Assembly (NCBI GenBank): GCA_023213395.1
Contig: CM041465.1
Span: forward strand, 134,671,741-134,735,740
DNA: 64,000 nt
Source: Cycas panzhihuaensis
Lineage: Eukaryota > Cycadophyta
Direction of reading: 5' to 3'
Within the stretch, counting starts at the first letter, position 1; each line of letters opens with the position of its first letter. Positions 44,501-53,712 of this stretch are shown in pieces. A model generated the notes under the pieces. The model worked only from the letters and a program-made list of their open reading frames with translations, made no database searches and was not told the DNA's origin. The position numbers and the translations under genes are program-made.

Positions 44501-47500
44501 TAGAAACCAATGTAATAGAAATAGAAGGGTTGTACCTGTCAGGTGGATGACTGACTCGTGTAGATCTTTTAACAGTTGGAGAGGAGTGTCCACATACTAC
44601 TGTAAATTTGCTGTAGATTCATCTTCAGAAAGCTCTTCCTACACCTCCCGGCCAAGTGGGGGCTCTGCCTCCCTTGGATCTCCTTGAGGAAGTTTTGGGG
44701 GGGAACTGCGTTTCCAACCTGTTAAAATTTTTGCCTCCAAAACACTGTTGTCACATTATCTAACAATTTTGTCTAACTAATGCACCAACAACATTTTAAA
44801 GTATAATGAATAACATACTCGAACCCTTCTTATAGAAGTTTGTGTTGGTCTTTTTAGATGATATTGTAATTTATAGTACCACCTAGATAGAGCATTTGGA
44901 GCATATCAAAACAATTCTATAGGTTTTGAGAAGCAACCAATTCTTCGCTAACAAGAACAAATGTACCTTCGGAAAAGATGTGCCGGAATACTTGGGGCAT
45001 ATTATTACCTCGGAAGGTATCAAAATAGATCCCAAGAAGGTTCAAGCCATCATTAGTTGGCCTACTCCCAAGAATGTAATCGGAGTAAGGAGCTTTTTAG
45101 GGGTAGCAGGGTTCTTTGAAAGTTTATTAAAGGCTATGCTCATATAGCATCTCCACTAATGGATCTCACGAAGACGGATGCTTTTGCATAGAATCCCTTA
45201 TTAGAAAATGCCTTTCAAGAACTTAAAAAGGCTATAATCACCTCACCCATTCTTGCAACTCCAATTTTTTTCCAACCTTTCACTTTAGAATGTGACACAT
45301 TAGAGACCAGAGTAGGAGCAATTCTCCTCTAGAATGATTGTTTGCTAGCATATGAAAGCTGGAAGTTAAATTGTGGGAAAAAACTCAAACCCATTTATGA
45401 TAAAGAGATGCTTGCAATTATGCACGCCATATGCTAATGACACCAATACTTGCTAGGAAATAAATTCGTGGTCAAAACAAACCATGACAGCCTCAAATAT
45501 TTCCTCAATCAAAAGTCATTGTTTGATGAACAACAAAAATGGGTAAGCAAACTTTAGTCTTTTGATTTTAGCATTCTGTACAGAAAGGGGAAAGAAAATG
45601 TTATTGCAGATGCTATATCATGATTACCCGAGGACAATGACAAAGACTTCTCTCTGAAAGTAATCTCAATAGCCACCCCCAGTTGGACACAAGAATTAGT
45701 GCAAGGGTACCAACGTGACCCCCATCACAGAAGGTACTGAAAGAGATCTAGAACCAAGAGTCTACAAAATAAGAGCTACAAGATCTAATTTTACGAAAAG
45801 GAAAGATATGGGTTGCAACCACATCAAAATTAGAAGAGAAAATATTAGAGGAAGCCCATTCCGTCCCAACTGTAGGTCCCACAGGAATCAACAAGACTTA
45901 TTGCAAAATACAGAGTTCTTTCTTTTGGAAAGGGATGAAGGTTAATGTTTTCAAGTTTGTATCAAAGTGCAACTTGTGCCAAAGGAATAAAAGTGAGAAT
46001 GTAAAAAACCTAGGTCTACTCCAACTATTGCACATCCCACAACAGAAATGAGAAAAAATTTCAATGGACTTTACTATGGGCCTATCAAAGTTTGAAGGTA
46101 AGGATGCCATTTTTGTGGTTGTCAACAAACTAACAAAATATGCCCATTTTTGGAGATTACAAGTGATTGCAAAGGCCAACCAAGTTGTAGAGATCTTTAT
46201 GAAAGAGATACATTGTCTACATGGTCTTACTAAAGTCATTGTCAATGGCTGTGATTCAAAGTTCACTAACCATTTCTAGCAAAATGTATTTAAATTAGCT
46301 GGTACAAAATTATCAATGAGCATGGCCTATCATCCTTAAGCAAATGGACAAACAGAAGTCGTAAACAAGTGTTTAGAAAGATACCTGCGGAATTTTATCT
46401 CAGACAAACAACAATCATGGCATAACTGGCTCCACCTGGCAGAGTAGTGGTATAATACCACATACCATACAACATCCAAGATGACCCCCTTTCAAGCAGT
46501 CTATGGATTCGAACTACCATCAATCCTCACATGGACCAAGGCATTCCAAGTACAAACTATCCAGGAATAGCAAGAGCGGATGGAGCAAACAATCTGGATA
46601 CTGAAGGACAATTTGAACATGGCAAGGAATTGGATGAAGCGACAAACAAGTATGCATAGATCAGAAAGGACTTTTTCAATAGGTGATTGGGTTTTCTTAA
46701 TACTGCAGCCATACAAGCAGTCAACTATGAAACAAACAAATAAGTATAAATTGGCACCTCGATTCTTTAGACCATACCAAGTCATCAATAAATTGGGAGA
46801 AGTAGCATACAAGTTGGCCCTACCGTTAGGCAGCCGAATCCATGATGTTTTTCATGTATCATGTCTCAAAAGAAAACTTGGGAAAAATATCACTCAAACT
46901 AAAATTCTGGAACTTGATGAAGAAGGCAAGATCCTTATTGAACCAGAGGAGATTCTATAGATCCGAACCAAAGAATTACGTTCTAGAGAGGTCAAAGAAT
47001 ATCTCATAAAATGGAAAACTTTGGATTACGAAGATGTGATCTGGGAGTTGGAAGCATGGTATCAACTGCACCTAGATTTACCCATGCTTTGAGGCTGACC
47101 TTAAATGAGCAGAAATAAAGTATGTTCTGGCCGACTTATATTCCCTGTTCTGGCCGACTTTTATCTTTTGTTCTGGCTGACTTTGAAAGTATGTTCTGGT
47201 CGACTTACATCTTATATTCTGGCCGAGTTTCATAAATGCTTTTTGAGCTGCCTATACAAAGACATTTTGGCTCCTTCCTAGGGCATCTTAAGGACTTTTG
47301 AACTGCTGTATTTTCGGCTTAAAAGGCTGCATTCTCAAAGGCACCTCACCTCGAAGAGGGAAGACGGAGATAGACGCCTTATCTATAAGTTTTGTGCATT
47401 AAATTTTACTCTATTTTGCTTGATATTTAATCTGTTCTATATATTTATATGCAAGAAGTACATCACACTGCATCCACTTTCAGTCAATTGTATGCATTCT

Positions 47501-50500
47501 TCGATATTTTGGCAATATTTCTATGCTAGTTATCCATTTATCTGTGTAAATCCCTGTGGTCTCGTCTCAATCTGCATATTTGATGGCCCAGGAAATTGGA
47601 TAACGCTAATCTTTTCAATCTCAACTTTGCTCTGAATAATGTATCCAAGTGCGTTAACAACAAGTACATGCAAAGCGGGAGCAAGTGGGTTACATACTTG
47701 ATGCGCTTAACGCAATTTAACAGTAGTAATAACACCATTCAGAGAAATGCAAGCAGAAGTATTAGCAACGAGCACTTGCACTTGCACCACTCTAACAAAG
47801 TTTTTCCCAAAGCTAAGGGTAGATAGCATTTGAGACTGAAAGCTCACTCAGCACTGTTGAAAGCTTTTTACAGATCAATTTTCAAGAAGAGAATATCTTG
47901 AGAGGAGTTTTTAACCTATTCCATCCCCTCTGACAGCAATTAGGTTATCCAGAATATATCTGCCCTTAGTTTGCTTAGGCCTAGCAATCTTAGAGAGAAT
48001 GTGCCTAGTACATTGGGCTTGGGCTTTGGCAAGAATTTTGTATAAAACATTGCACTAACATATTCTATCTTAGAATGCTTCCTTTGAATTTTTTTTTTTT
48101 TTAATCTTGTTTGGCTTGTATGCACATATTGCTTGCATATTCGGATGCATATTTATTGCATCGGAAATGAATCTATGTAACCTACTATGCATTTATGATT
48201 TATTATATCACAAACAACTCCCTTCACTGGGCAGTTTACTTATTTCTAAATCTGGTGGAGAATATTTTCTAGATTTTGTACTAGCATATAAGACACAGAG
48301 TATGCTGTTCTTCATACTATATTTTGTGTTTGCATGTGTATGTTTGTGCGCGCTCATCTGCCTAATGATGATCCAATTGTGCTCAGAAATTTGCTAACTG
48401 ACACATTCTGCCTCTGGTTATATTCAGGATGATACTGCATTTGAGAAGCAGAGTGCACTTTTTGCTTTAGCTGTTTCAGATATTGTGCTGATAAATATGT
48501 AAGTACAAAGTTTCTGTTTTCATATTTGTTGGTATACAAATCATGGTGAAAGCCTAGTCTGTTATTTTCTCACAGTGAGCCATTTGCATGTATTGTTGTG
48601 TGTGTAGGTGGTGTCACGACATTGGCCGTGAGCAAGCGGCAAACAAGCCACTGTTGAAAACAGTGTTCCAGGTATTCTGTTGTTTGGTGAAGCTCAAGAG
48701 AATTTTATTAAGCAAATGTTGCGTGTTCTCATTCGTGAGCCATGAGTGTCTGCTCCTTTAACAGGTTATGATGCGTTTATTTAGTCCTCGCAAGACAACC
48801 CTGATGTTTGTTATTCGAGACAAGACAAAGGTGCATTTAATGCTAGTGTATTATTTGGTCTTCTTTTGAGATTTTAGGACATGACAAGATCAACTGAGTT
48901 TTTTGTAAGGTCACAAGTCCAAACAAATTTGTGGCTTTGAGTTTGAATGTATTTTGTGGCTTCTACTAAATGCTTAATTTCTTTCTGTAGACTCCTCTGG
49001 AAATTCTGGAACCCATTCTCCGAGAAGATATTCAAAAGGTGAATCTGTTTTATGGCTTTCTGATCATTAAATTTGAATTGTTTTATTCTCTTTTAGATAT
49101 TAAGCTAATCAGAATTTTTAAATGCAGATATGGGATTCTGTTCGAAAGCCCCCTAAGCACCGGGAGACTCCAATTTCAGAGTTTTTTAATGTTTGTACTT
49201 TCATTGAAGGATTCTGGAGTGTCAACAATTAATAACTGCTCATATAGTTGCTACCATCTATAATCATTTCAAAGCTTACCTTCTTCCGAGATGATGTAAT
49301 TCTTTCTGGTTTTTAATTGGACTCACTAGTTTTTATTCTGCAATACGTAGGTTGAGGTGACAGCTTTGCCAAGTTATGAAGAGAAGGAAGAACAGTTTAA
49401 AGAGCAGGTAAAGACTTGGCTTCTGTTGGTCTTGTAAGATGCCTCCCTATTTACCGTCTGCTATAATGATAAGGTCATAATATGCTGTTTGATCCTCTGC
49501 TTGATTAACAGAGCTTGAATTACTTTGCTAAACTGTAGCCAGGGCGAAACTGGGTTTGGAATGATTTTGAATAGCAATGGACTGCTATGTGCGGCTATTT
49601 TGTTGTTTCAATTTTTTCATATTGTATTCTGCAAGGTTGTTTTTTGTTAAATACTTTTGAAGAATCATAATTGTGTTTGCCAACTGATGCTTAGGTGGCA
49701 AACATAAACTATACTTGAAAATGTAAAGAGATTGCTTTGTCTGCATTGATTTATAAATCTTTGCTAAATTAGGTTTCAGTAACTGCTAGTTTTGCGCTGT
49801 ACTTAGCATAGGTTGCTTTGCTTAGACAACGTTTTTTCAACTCCATTACTCCGGGCGGACTCGCTGGTGACAGAAGAGCAGTTGTTCCTGCATCAGGCTT
49901 TCCTTTCAGCATACAGCAGATCTGGAAAATCATCAGAGAAAATAAAGACCTTGACCTGCCTGCTCACAAGGTGCTCATTTCTTTCTTTTAATTTATGAAT
50001 TTAGAGTTGACACACTGGATTGTTTCTGTGGTTGCTTTTTCAGTTAAGATGATTGTACATGTTCAGTGGTGGGTTTGTGACAGGTGATGGTTGCAACCGT
50101 TCGCTGTGAGGAGATTGCAAAAGAAAAATTTCAAGAATTGACATTGGATGAGGTACTATATGATTACCATTTAGTGATTTCTTCAGTAAACACCAGCCAC
50201 TGGGCTATGAAAATGAGGAATTATGTTTCTGAATCAACATTTCTTCTATTGATTGGAAATGTTTCCCACCTTTCTGAGGCATTTTAACATTTCCAGATGG
50301 CATTTCCTTTGGGGTATACTTACGGGGGCTGGTTTCTTTGGGCTTGGAGAACAAAAGTCATTATTTAAGCCCTTAAAATGCTGTTATGGTTGTCCTAATA
50401 CATGATTGAGAACTCTTTATATTTTGAGATTTCTTAAAGACCCTTTTTTGATTTTCCCCAAGAAAGAAACCATATTTATCACATTTGCTGGTTTCCAGAA

Positions 50501-51470
50501 AAGTTACTTTATTACCTGCCCATCGCCATCCTCATATCAACATTCCTATGTTTTGCTTGCCTCTTTTTTCTTGCTATGAGTTGTTTAATTTTAATTTTGG
50601 TATTCATCTGTTGCATTTTCTGGAGTTCCTTTTGATTCACTGTGGTTGTCTAGGGTTGGCGAGAGCTTGAGGAAGCTGTACAGTCTGAGCCAGTCCTTGG
50701 GTTTGGGAGGAAATTGAGTACCATACTGGACAAATATTTCTCAGGGTAGGTTTTTCATACTAACTGAGAATGTTTCTCTGTATCAGGAAGCATGCAAATG
50801 TGTGAATCTTTTGTTTGCTTGTTCATGCTTATGACATGCTTAACAGTAATTTCAAACTTGTAATTCATCATCATTGCCACCTTTGTAACATTGTTGCTTT
50901 TTATTTTTTATAGAAATATTTTCTTGTTACTTTTTTTGATTTATGCCTGTAATAAAAGTTGTTACCTGGCACTTGTTTCCAGTAAGTTTGAACCTTGTCT
51001 GGTTGGTCTGGTTGTCTTTTGTACCTTTCATCATTTTTATTATTATATATGCCATGTCTTGCATTGTTTATTTTCCTGCAAGTATCATTTGAGTCCACTG
51101 GGTATGTGAATGATCATGTAGGTTTAATGAGAAAAATGAGCCTCTTCTGTTAAGTCCAGCTAATCTGGAGGTTGTTAGCAAAATATTAGAATCACGTTAT
51201 ACTGAAACAAAAATGGTCATAATTATCTAACACATGCTTGCTAGAAAACTGATGCTGGTCCTAATCATGAGATTAACATGTCTTATTATTCTTTGAACAA
51301 TGTCCACAATTTTTTAGGCCTCTGCTATAATTTCTGATTAGTACACTTCTGTTGATTTTAGGAGGAATTTCATAGGTCTCGTATAGCTTTGCATCCCATG
51401 GGTTTAGCTGTGAACAGCTTGATTGTGTTGAATATCTTTCCCACCCTGCCCCACCTCCCCCCCACCAACG

Positions 51471-51516
<46 letters not shown>

Positions 51517-53712
51517 GGATCCTTGAAATTCAAATGAAACACTGGTACAGAGACTGTATGGCTTTTACTTGCTGCAGATTTTTAAACCAAGTGAAATGTC
51601 TATTCTTACTTGATCATTTGTGATTTGCAGTTATGATATGGAGGCAGTTTATTTTGATGAGAGTGTAAGAACAACAAAGCGTCAGCAGTTGGTGTCCAAA
51701 TCATTGGATGTAAGTTCTTTTTGATCTTTATTGTTGTCCAGGAAACATAGGGTGTGGATGTGTTTGCAAATCTTTAGAATAAGGGTTGTCATAATTGCAT
51801 GTACACCTTGGTTTTAGCAATTGTGTGCAATGAAGTATCTCTTGTTTTTACAAAGTTTGAATGTTGCACAGCTCATATATCCTGCTTACCAAGCTATGCT
51901 GGGACACCTCCGCACTATGGCTTTCAATAAGTTCAAGAATGAGCTTGAACATGCCATTAAAAATGGGGAAGGGTTTGCAGCTGCAATTCGCTGCTGCACT
52001 GAAAGTTGCATGGCAGAATTTGATCAGGGATGTGCAGGTGTGTTCAGTGTCCAAATTGTTTAGTTGACTTTATTTATAACTAGATCCGTGAGGCTTTATG
52101 AAGGTGTGTTTCTTGGTTCTGATATGGAGCACCTTTATATTCTCTGAAGCAAACTGGTAGTAACTGCTTTATATTAGAACAGGACTATGAAGTAGAACGG
52201 ACCAATCATCTAATTTTGCATGTCAATTTTTCTTGTTTTGTGGTGCTGTACTTTTTTTTGCCCTGTGCTTTTTTTTTTTTTTAATTTACAATTTTGTATT
52301 TGGTAAGCCCATTAATCCCTATTTGTGATCTGACAGCTTGATTTGACCTTGGTGACTGATCACTGCAAGATGGGCCATACCAATGCCAATTGCCTTTACA
52401 TTGTGGGCATGAAAAATTTTCCTTTGTGTAAACTATTTGATTGGTGCTGCATTAAGGTTGAATGATGCTTCACCGTGGTCACAAAGCATTGTGATTAGCA
52501 ATTCAACATCGGAAAGATAGGTTTTGCGGTGTTATTTCTAGAAGTCTCACATTAGGTGGTTGAACTTAGTGTAATGCATCCTTGCAACCTTGTTTGTTAC
52601 CGTTAAGTTCAAGCACTGCGTTTTACATGTCTGACATTTTGTTTGGGAGATATTTATGTGAATAAGTCTGCTTCTTTCTAATGCCACCTATAGATAACTC
52701 TGCCTTGTTCTTCTTCATTTGATAAGTGGCTTGTAACTATTGATCTTTTCTGGGTTGCCGCACATAATTCAATTTAAGGTTAGTGTTCTATTATTTTTAG
52801 TTTTGAGTTGCAGATCCCTGTTTATGTGTTAGAAAGTTTTCATCTTTTCCATTTTAAATATGCATATGAACCCTGCAACAGCTGTACTCCAATATTCTGG
52901 GTTACTGACATTAGGCTTTAAATTACAGATGCAACTGTTTGGCAAGCAAATTGGGACTCATTTAAGTTTAGAGAAAAACTCCGCCGAGATATCGATGCTC
53001 ACGCAACATCCGTGCGTGCTGCTAAGCTGTCAGAAATCAAAAACCAATTTGAGGTACAAGCATCCCATTATATACCGACATCCAGGTTTTTAATGCTAAC
53101 ATGGATTCCCCATGTGGGACAGAGTTCAAGTACTATTGGCCTTATTGCTCTTAAGTTTAAAGGCTGCTTGATTGTTGAAATTTCTTCTCCCATCATTATG
53201 GGAACTTTGGCATGATGTTCATTGGTTAGGTTTTTCTTCATGGTTGTGTAGGCACACCTTAGTGAAGCACTTTCTGAACCAGTGGCATCTCTTCTTGATG
53301 CTGCATCACGAGAGACATGGCCAGCTATAAGGAAACTTCTAAAGCATGAAACAGAGGCTGCAGTATTAAAGTTCTCATCTGCCATTGCTGGATTTGAGAT
53401 CGATGAGAAGACTTCTCAAGAGATGGTTGAGAATTTGAAAGATTATGCAAGAGGTGTTGTGGAGAAAAAGGCTAGAGAAGAAGCAGGGCAAGTGCTGATT
53501 CGCATGAAGGACAGGTAAATTGGTTTTCTTGTCTGTACGTTATTCTTAGAATTGCGGTTTTTTTTTTTATTTAGGTATATAGACCTGTTCAATTTTTGGT
53601 GGCCATGTCTTTCAGGTTTTCAACTGTCTTCAGTCATGATTCTGAGTCAATGCCAAGGGTCTGGACTGGGAAAGAAGACGTTCGAGCTATCACGAAGGAT
53701 GCTCGTTCTGCG
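32455..53712 (+). CDS. RHD3: RHD3/SEY1-like ER-fusion GTPase, 16 exons visible, both ends missing
   Basis: This is the plant atlastin-type dynamin-family GTPase that fuses ER tubules; it acts as an ER membrane protein and supports cell expansion and root-hair growth in Arabidopsis. Exons: 32455-32521, 32622-32724, 48428-48498, 48608-48671, 48765-48830, 48991-49038, 49128-49190, 49351-49407, 49812-49970, 50084-50152, 50654-50745, 51631-51709, 51872-52037, 52929-53053, 53252-53514, 53616-53712. They total 1589 bp, about 530 codons of the ~800 usual. All junctions are GT-AG and in phase with no stop. GTPase motifs: GKST (G1), SQTT (G2), DLEGTDG (G3), FVIRDKT (G4 region). A helical middle domain follows. 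The first ~50 codons and the C-terminal ~220 codons with the membrane hairpin are not in the window. The gene is probably intact and only cut by the window. Confidence 0.93.
32622..32724 (+). CDS. RHD3: RHD3 visible exon 2 (G2 and G3 motifs)
   Basis: It encodes [16 protein letters not shown] then [15 protein letters not shown]. The SQTT Thr and the DLEG motif bind Mg-GTP in this family. The acceptor is TTCCAG and the donor GAG|GTGATT. The next exon is 15.7 kb away. Confidence 0.93.
32725..35177. other. Start of the 15.7-kb RHD3 intron, no gene
   Basis: No host gene was seen. The segment 34560-34900 followed by a GGAAGAAATTATCCC stretch resembles the right end of the left LTR of element E and its adjacent inner sequence. 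It may be the 3' end of a minus-strand gypsy element. The rest is AT-rich. Confidence 0.35.
35178..35499 (+). repeat. Element F 5' LTR (left boundary approximate)
   Basis: A sequence ending GCATATCA lies two bases before a perfect PBS, and it contains TATAAATA near 35380, a plausible LTR promoter. The left edge, TGTTGATGATAAG or TGATGATAAG, is a guess because no second LTR copy was found. Confidence 0.55.
35502..35513 (+). other. Element F primer-binding site
   Basis: TGGTATCAGAGC, the full initiator tRNA-Met type, follows the LTR end. Confidence 0.8.
35514..37097 (+). other. Element F leader with repeats
   Basis: It contains an unusual coding-like stretch at 35797-35910 ([20 protein letters not shown]), a 48-bp duplication near 36138 and 36186 (GCGAAGAAAGATTAAGCCAC), and a five-unit degenerate repeat at 36690-37045. 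No element protein starts here. Confidence 0.5.
36690..37045 (+). repeat. Degenerate repeat, five units of about 60-80 bp
   Basis: Units centre on CCATAAGCCCTTTATAGGCA followed by GGCGTACCCT. They recur near 36709, 36783, 36864, 36930 and 36990, just upstream of gag. Confidence 0.7.
37098..37975 (+). pseudogene. Element F gag remnant
   Basis: Gypsy gag signature: [69 protein letters not shown]. An atypical zinc knuckle, [15 protein letters not shown], lies near 37760, and the same type is found in element E. At least five in-frame stops are present, so it is dead. Confidence 0.8.
37976..38250 (+). pseudogene. Element F aspartic protease remnant
   Basis: It carries a CVIDNGT active-site-like motif near 38000, then [31 protein letters not shown]. 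Order and spacing match the element E protease. Stops are present. Confidence 0.7.
38251..39500 (+). pseudogene. Element F reverse transcriptase and first part of RNase H
   Basis: RT shows [64 protein letters not shown] and the catalytic [13 protein letters not shown] 144-codon open stretch spans 38789-39223. RNase H begins with [13 protein letters not shown] near 39455-39490 and then stops abruptly, because the following bases belong to minus-strand coding sequence. Stops and one frameshift occur. Confidence 0.82.
39501..40975 (-). pseudogene. Minus-strand gypsy RNase H-integrase piece, head-to-head with F
   Basis: On the minus strand RNase H ([33 protein letters not shown]) leads into a linker. 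The integrase Zn-binding part ([13 protein letters not shown]) and core follow ([54 protein letters not shown]). The integrase end [20 protein letters not shown] lies near 39610-39670. The piece begins in RNase H almost exactly where element F leaves off, so an inversion inside one element is plausible. Two separate truncated elements is the alternative. Confidence 0.8.
40976..41622 (-). other. Leader-like sequence of a minus-strand LTR element
   Basis: It is non-coding and lies between the minus-strand PBS and the RNase H piece. It contains GGGTAG...CTACCC hairpin units at 41272-41303 and 41323-41354 and a T-run at 41563-41576. No gag was found, so gag-protease-RT is missing if this belongs to the same element as 39501-40975. 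Confidence 0.45.
41623..41634 (-). other. Minus-strand primer-binding site
   Basis: The minus strand reads TGGTATCAGAGC, two bases from the LTR to its right. Confidence 0.8.
41637..41979 (-). repeat. 5' LTR of a minus-strand element
   Basis: It is a 343-bp candidate that on the minus strand starts TGTTATACAACC and ends ATCATATCA, next to a PBS. Its right edge abuts gypsy RT coding sequence that starts abruptly at about 41980. No second copy is in the window. Confidence 0.6.
41980..42284 (+). pseudogene. Chromovirus RT, first part
   Basis: The translation [14 protein letters not shown] continues, with stops, to [50 protein letters not shown] and IRVMPF. This is the Ty3/gypsy RT from its palm start to just before the FGLTNAP motif. 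It ends at the insertion point of a minus-strand copia element and resumes at 44766. Confidence 0.85.
42285..42889 (-). repeat. Element I 3' LTR (left copy)
   Basis: Its right part (TTGGATCCCCCCGAGGAAGT through TTGTCACATTATCTA) matches 44658-44765, which defines the LTR. The terminal bases next to the internal part read TAGGA instead of TAACA. Confidence 0.7.
42938..43474 (-). pseudogene. Element I RNase H
   Basis: A 178-codon open frame has [77 protein letters not shown] and [10 protein letters not shown], the complete copia RNase H order. It closes near the LTR. A stop separates it from RT. Confidence 0.85.
43475..44510 (-). pseudogene. Element I reverse transcriptase
   Basis: Two overlapping frames together give the copia RT. 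44510-43959 holds [74 protein letters not shown] and [14 protein letters not shown]. 43999-43481 holds [13 protein letters not shown] with the catalytic YVDD. The join is a frameshift near 43980. Sequence is better kept than in most other elements here. Confidence 0.85.
44658..44765 (-). repeat. Element I 5' LTR, truncated
   Basis: Only the outer ~108 bp of the LTR remain. The match to 42780-42889 begins around CCTTGGATC. To its left the sequence leads into RT, without PBS or gag. Confidence 0.7.
44766..45650 (+). pseudogene. Chromovirus RT (second part) and RNase H
   Basis: RT resumes with CLTNAPTTF, then [13 protein letters not shown] (catalytic LDD), [20 protein letters not shown] and [15 protein letters not shown]. 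RNase H follows: [57 protein letters not shown]. Many stops and small frameshifts. It joins 41980-42284 across element I in the same phase. Confidence 0.85.
45651..46960 (+). pseudogene. Chromovirus integrase
   Basis: [18 protein letters not shown] marks the zinc-binding end. The core has [42 protein letters not shown] and [16 protein letters not shown] (DDE residues). The C-terminal part has [40 protein letters not shown] and [11 protein letters not shown], a GPY/F-like module. A 126-codon stretch at 46580-46960 is open; the rest has stops. Confidence 0.85.
46961..47092 (+). pseudogene. Chromovirus chromodomain at the pol C-terminus
   Basis: In frame after a TAG at 46958-46960, the translation reads [20 protein letters not shown], which fits the chromodomain pattern (YL-KWK--- ---WE). 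Chromodomains at this place define chromoviruses and are thought to guide integration to marked chromatin. The stop is at 47090-47092. Confidence 0.8.
47123..47229 (+). repeat. 23-bp tandem repeat, 5 copies
   Basis: TGTTCTGGCCGACTT and close variants start at 47123, 47146, 47169, 47192 and 47215, exactly 23 bp apart, just after the chromovirus pol stop. Confidence 0.88.
47230..47859. other. Chromovirus 3' flank and intron, no gene
   Basis: A purine-rich stretch GAAGAGGGAAGACGG near 47355 could be the chromovirus polypurine tract, but no LTR pair was found. No coding motif was seen. Confidence 0.35.
47860..48055 (-). pseudogene. Short LINE reverse transcriptase fragment
   Basis: The minus strand reads [20 protein letters not shown] followed by [16 protein letters not shown]. 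This is the same motif block as VSYKILAKALAR and TGFIKGRYTSDNLIV in the LINE at 22500-22680. Only about 200 bp remain. Confidence 0.7.
48428..48498 (+). CDS. RHD3: RHD3 visible exon 3
   Basis: It encodes [20 protein letters not shown] and ends in AAT AT|GTAAGT. It continues the GTPase domain directly after GRERGE of exon 2, although 15.7 kb of intron separate them. Confidence 0.92.
48608..48671 (+). CDS. RHD3: RHD3 visible exon 4
   Basis: It encodes [20 protein letters not shown]. The acceptor is GTGTAG and the donor CAG|GTATTC. Confidence 0.92.
48765..48830 (+). CDS. RHD3: RHD3 visible exon 5 (G4 region)
   Basis: It encodes [20 protein letters not shown]. The RD pair serves as guanine-specificity motif in atlastin-type GTPases. 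Confidence 0.92.
48991..49038 (+). CDS. RHD3: RHD3 visible exon 6
   Basis: It encodes [16 protein letters not shown], 48 bp, in phase 0 on both sides. Confidence 0.92.
49128..49190 (+). CDS. RHD3: RHD3 visible exon 7
   Basis: It encodes [20 protein letters not shown] plus Asn. The donor is GTTTGT. Confidence 0.92.
49351..49407 (+). CDS. RHD3: RHD3 visible exon 8
   Basis: It encodes [19 protein letters not shown], a well-conserved RHD3 block. Confidence 0.92.
49812..49970 (+). CDS. RHD3: RHD3 visible exon 9
   Basis: It encodes [40 protein letters not shown] and a tail DLDLPAHK. This is the end of the GTPase domain. Confidence 0.93.
50084..50152 (+). CDS. RHD3: RHD3 visible exon 10
   Basis: It encodes [20 protein letters not shown] plus LDE, the start of the helical middle domain. 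Confidence 0.92.
50654..50745 (+). CDS. RHD3: RHD3 visible exon 11
   Basis: It encodes [20 protein letters not shown] followed by [10 protein letters not shown]. The donor is GG|GTAGGT. Confidence 0.92.
51473..51515 (+). repeat. (AC)n microsatellite in an RHD3 intron
   Basis: About 21 uninterrupted AC units lie between exons 11 and 12. Confidence 0.97.
51631..51709 (+). CDS. RHD3: RHD3 visible exon 12
   Basis: It encodes [20 protein letters not shown] plus VSKSLD. The donor is GAT|GTAAGT. Confidence 0.92.
51872..52037 (+). CDS. RHD3: RHD3 visible exon 13
   Basis: It encodes [20 protein letters not shown], then a helical segment ending [10 protein letters not shown], and splits the next codon after its first base. 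Confidence 0.92.
52038..52928. other. RHD3 intron, about 0.9 kb
   Basis: No element or gene was recognised. A T-rich run lies near 52251-52283. Confidence 0.6.
52929..53053 (+). CDS. RHD3: RHD3 visible exon 14
   Basis: In the spliced frame it encodes [20 protein letters not shown] followed by [20 protein letters not shown]. The donor is GAG|GTACAA. Confidence 0.92.
53252..53514 (+). CDS. RHD3: RHD3 visible exon 15
   Basis: It encodes [40 protein letters not shown] and ends [12 protein letters not shown]. It is the longest visible exon and part of the helical bundle. Confidence 0.93.
53616..53712 (+). CDS. RHD3: RHD3 visible exon 16, last one in the window
   Basis: It encodes [20 protein letters not shown] followed by [12 protein letters not shown]. 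The acceptor is TTTCAG and the donor GCG|GTATAG. The family continues for about 220 more residues, including two membrane segments, which were not found before 64000. Confidence 0.92.

Larger units (their letters stand above)
42285..44765 (-). mobile_element. Element I: deleted minus-strand copia element inserted in chromovirus RT
   Basis: This 2481-bp insertion is flanked by ATTTT at 42280-42284 and 44766-44770. Its outer ends are TGTTGAG and TCTAACA on the plus strand. The left LTR is about 605 bp; the right LTR is represented by only its last ~110 bp. PBS, gag, protease and integrase are absent and the element resumes in RT. Either an internal deletion occurred after insertion or a deleted copy inserted. 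RT and RNase H are readable on the minus strand with frame breaks. Confidence 0.82.

Noticed and set aside
32455-53712. RHD3 copy as a pseudogene
   Set aside because: Sixteen exons all keep GT-AG borders, phase and open frames, with key GTPase motifs. Missing ends are better explained by long introns reaching past the window.
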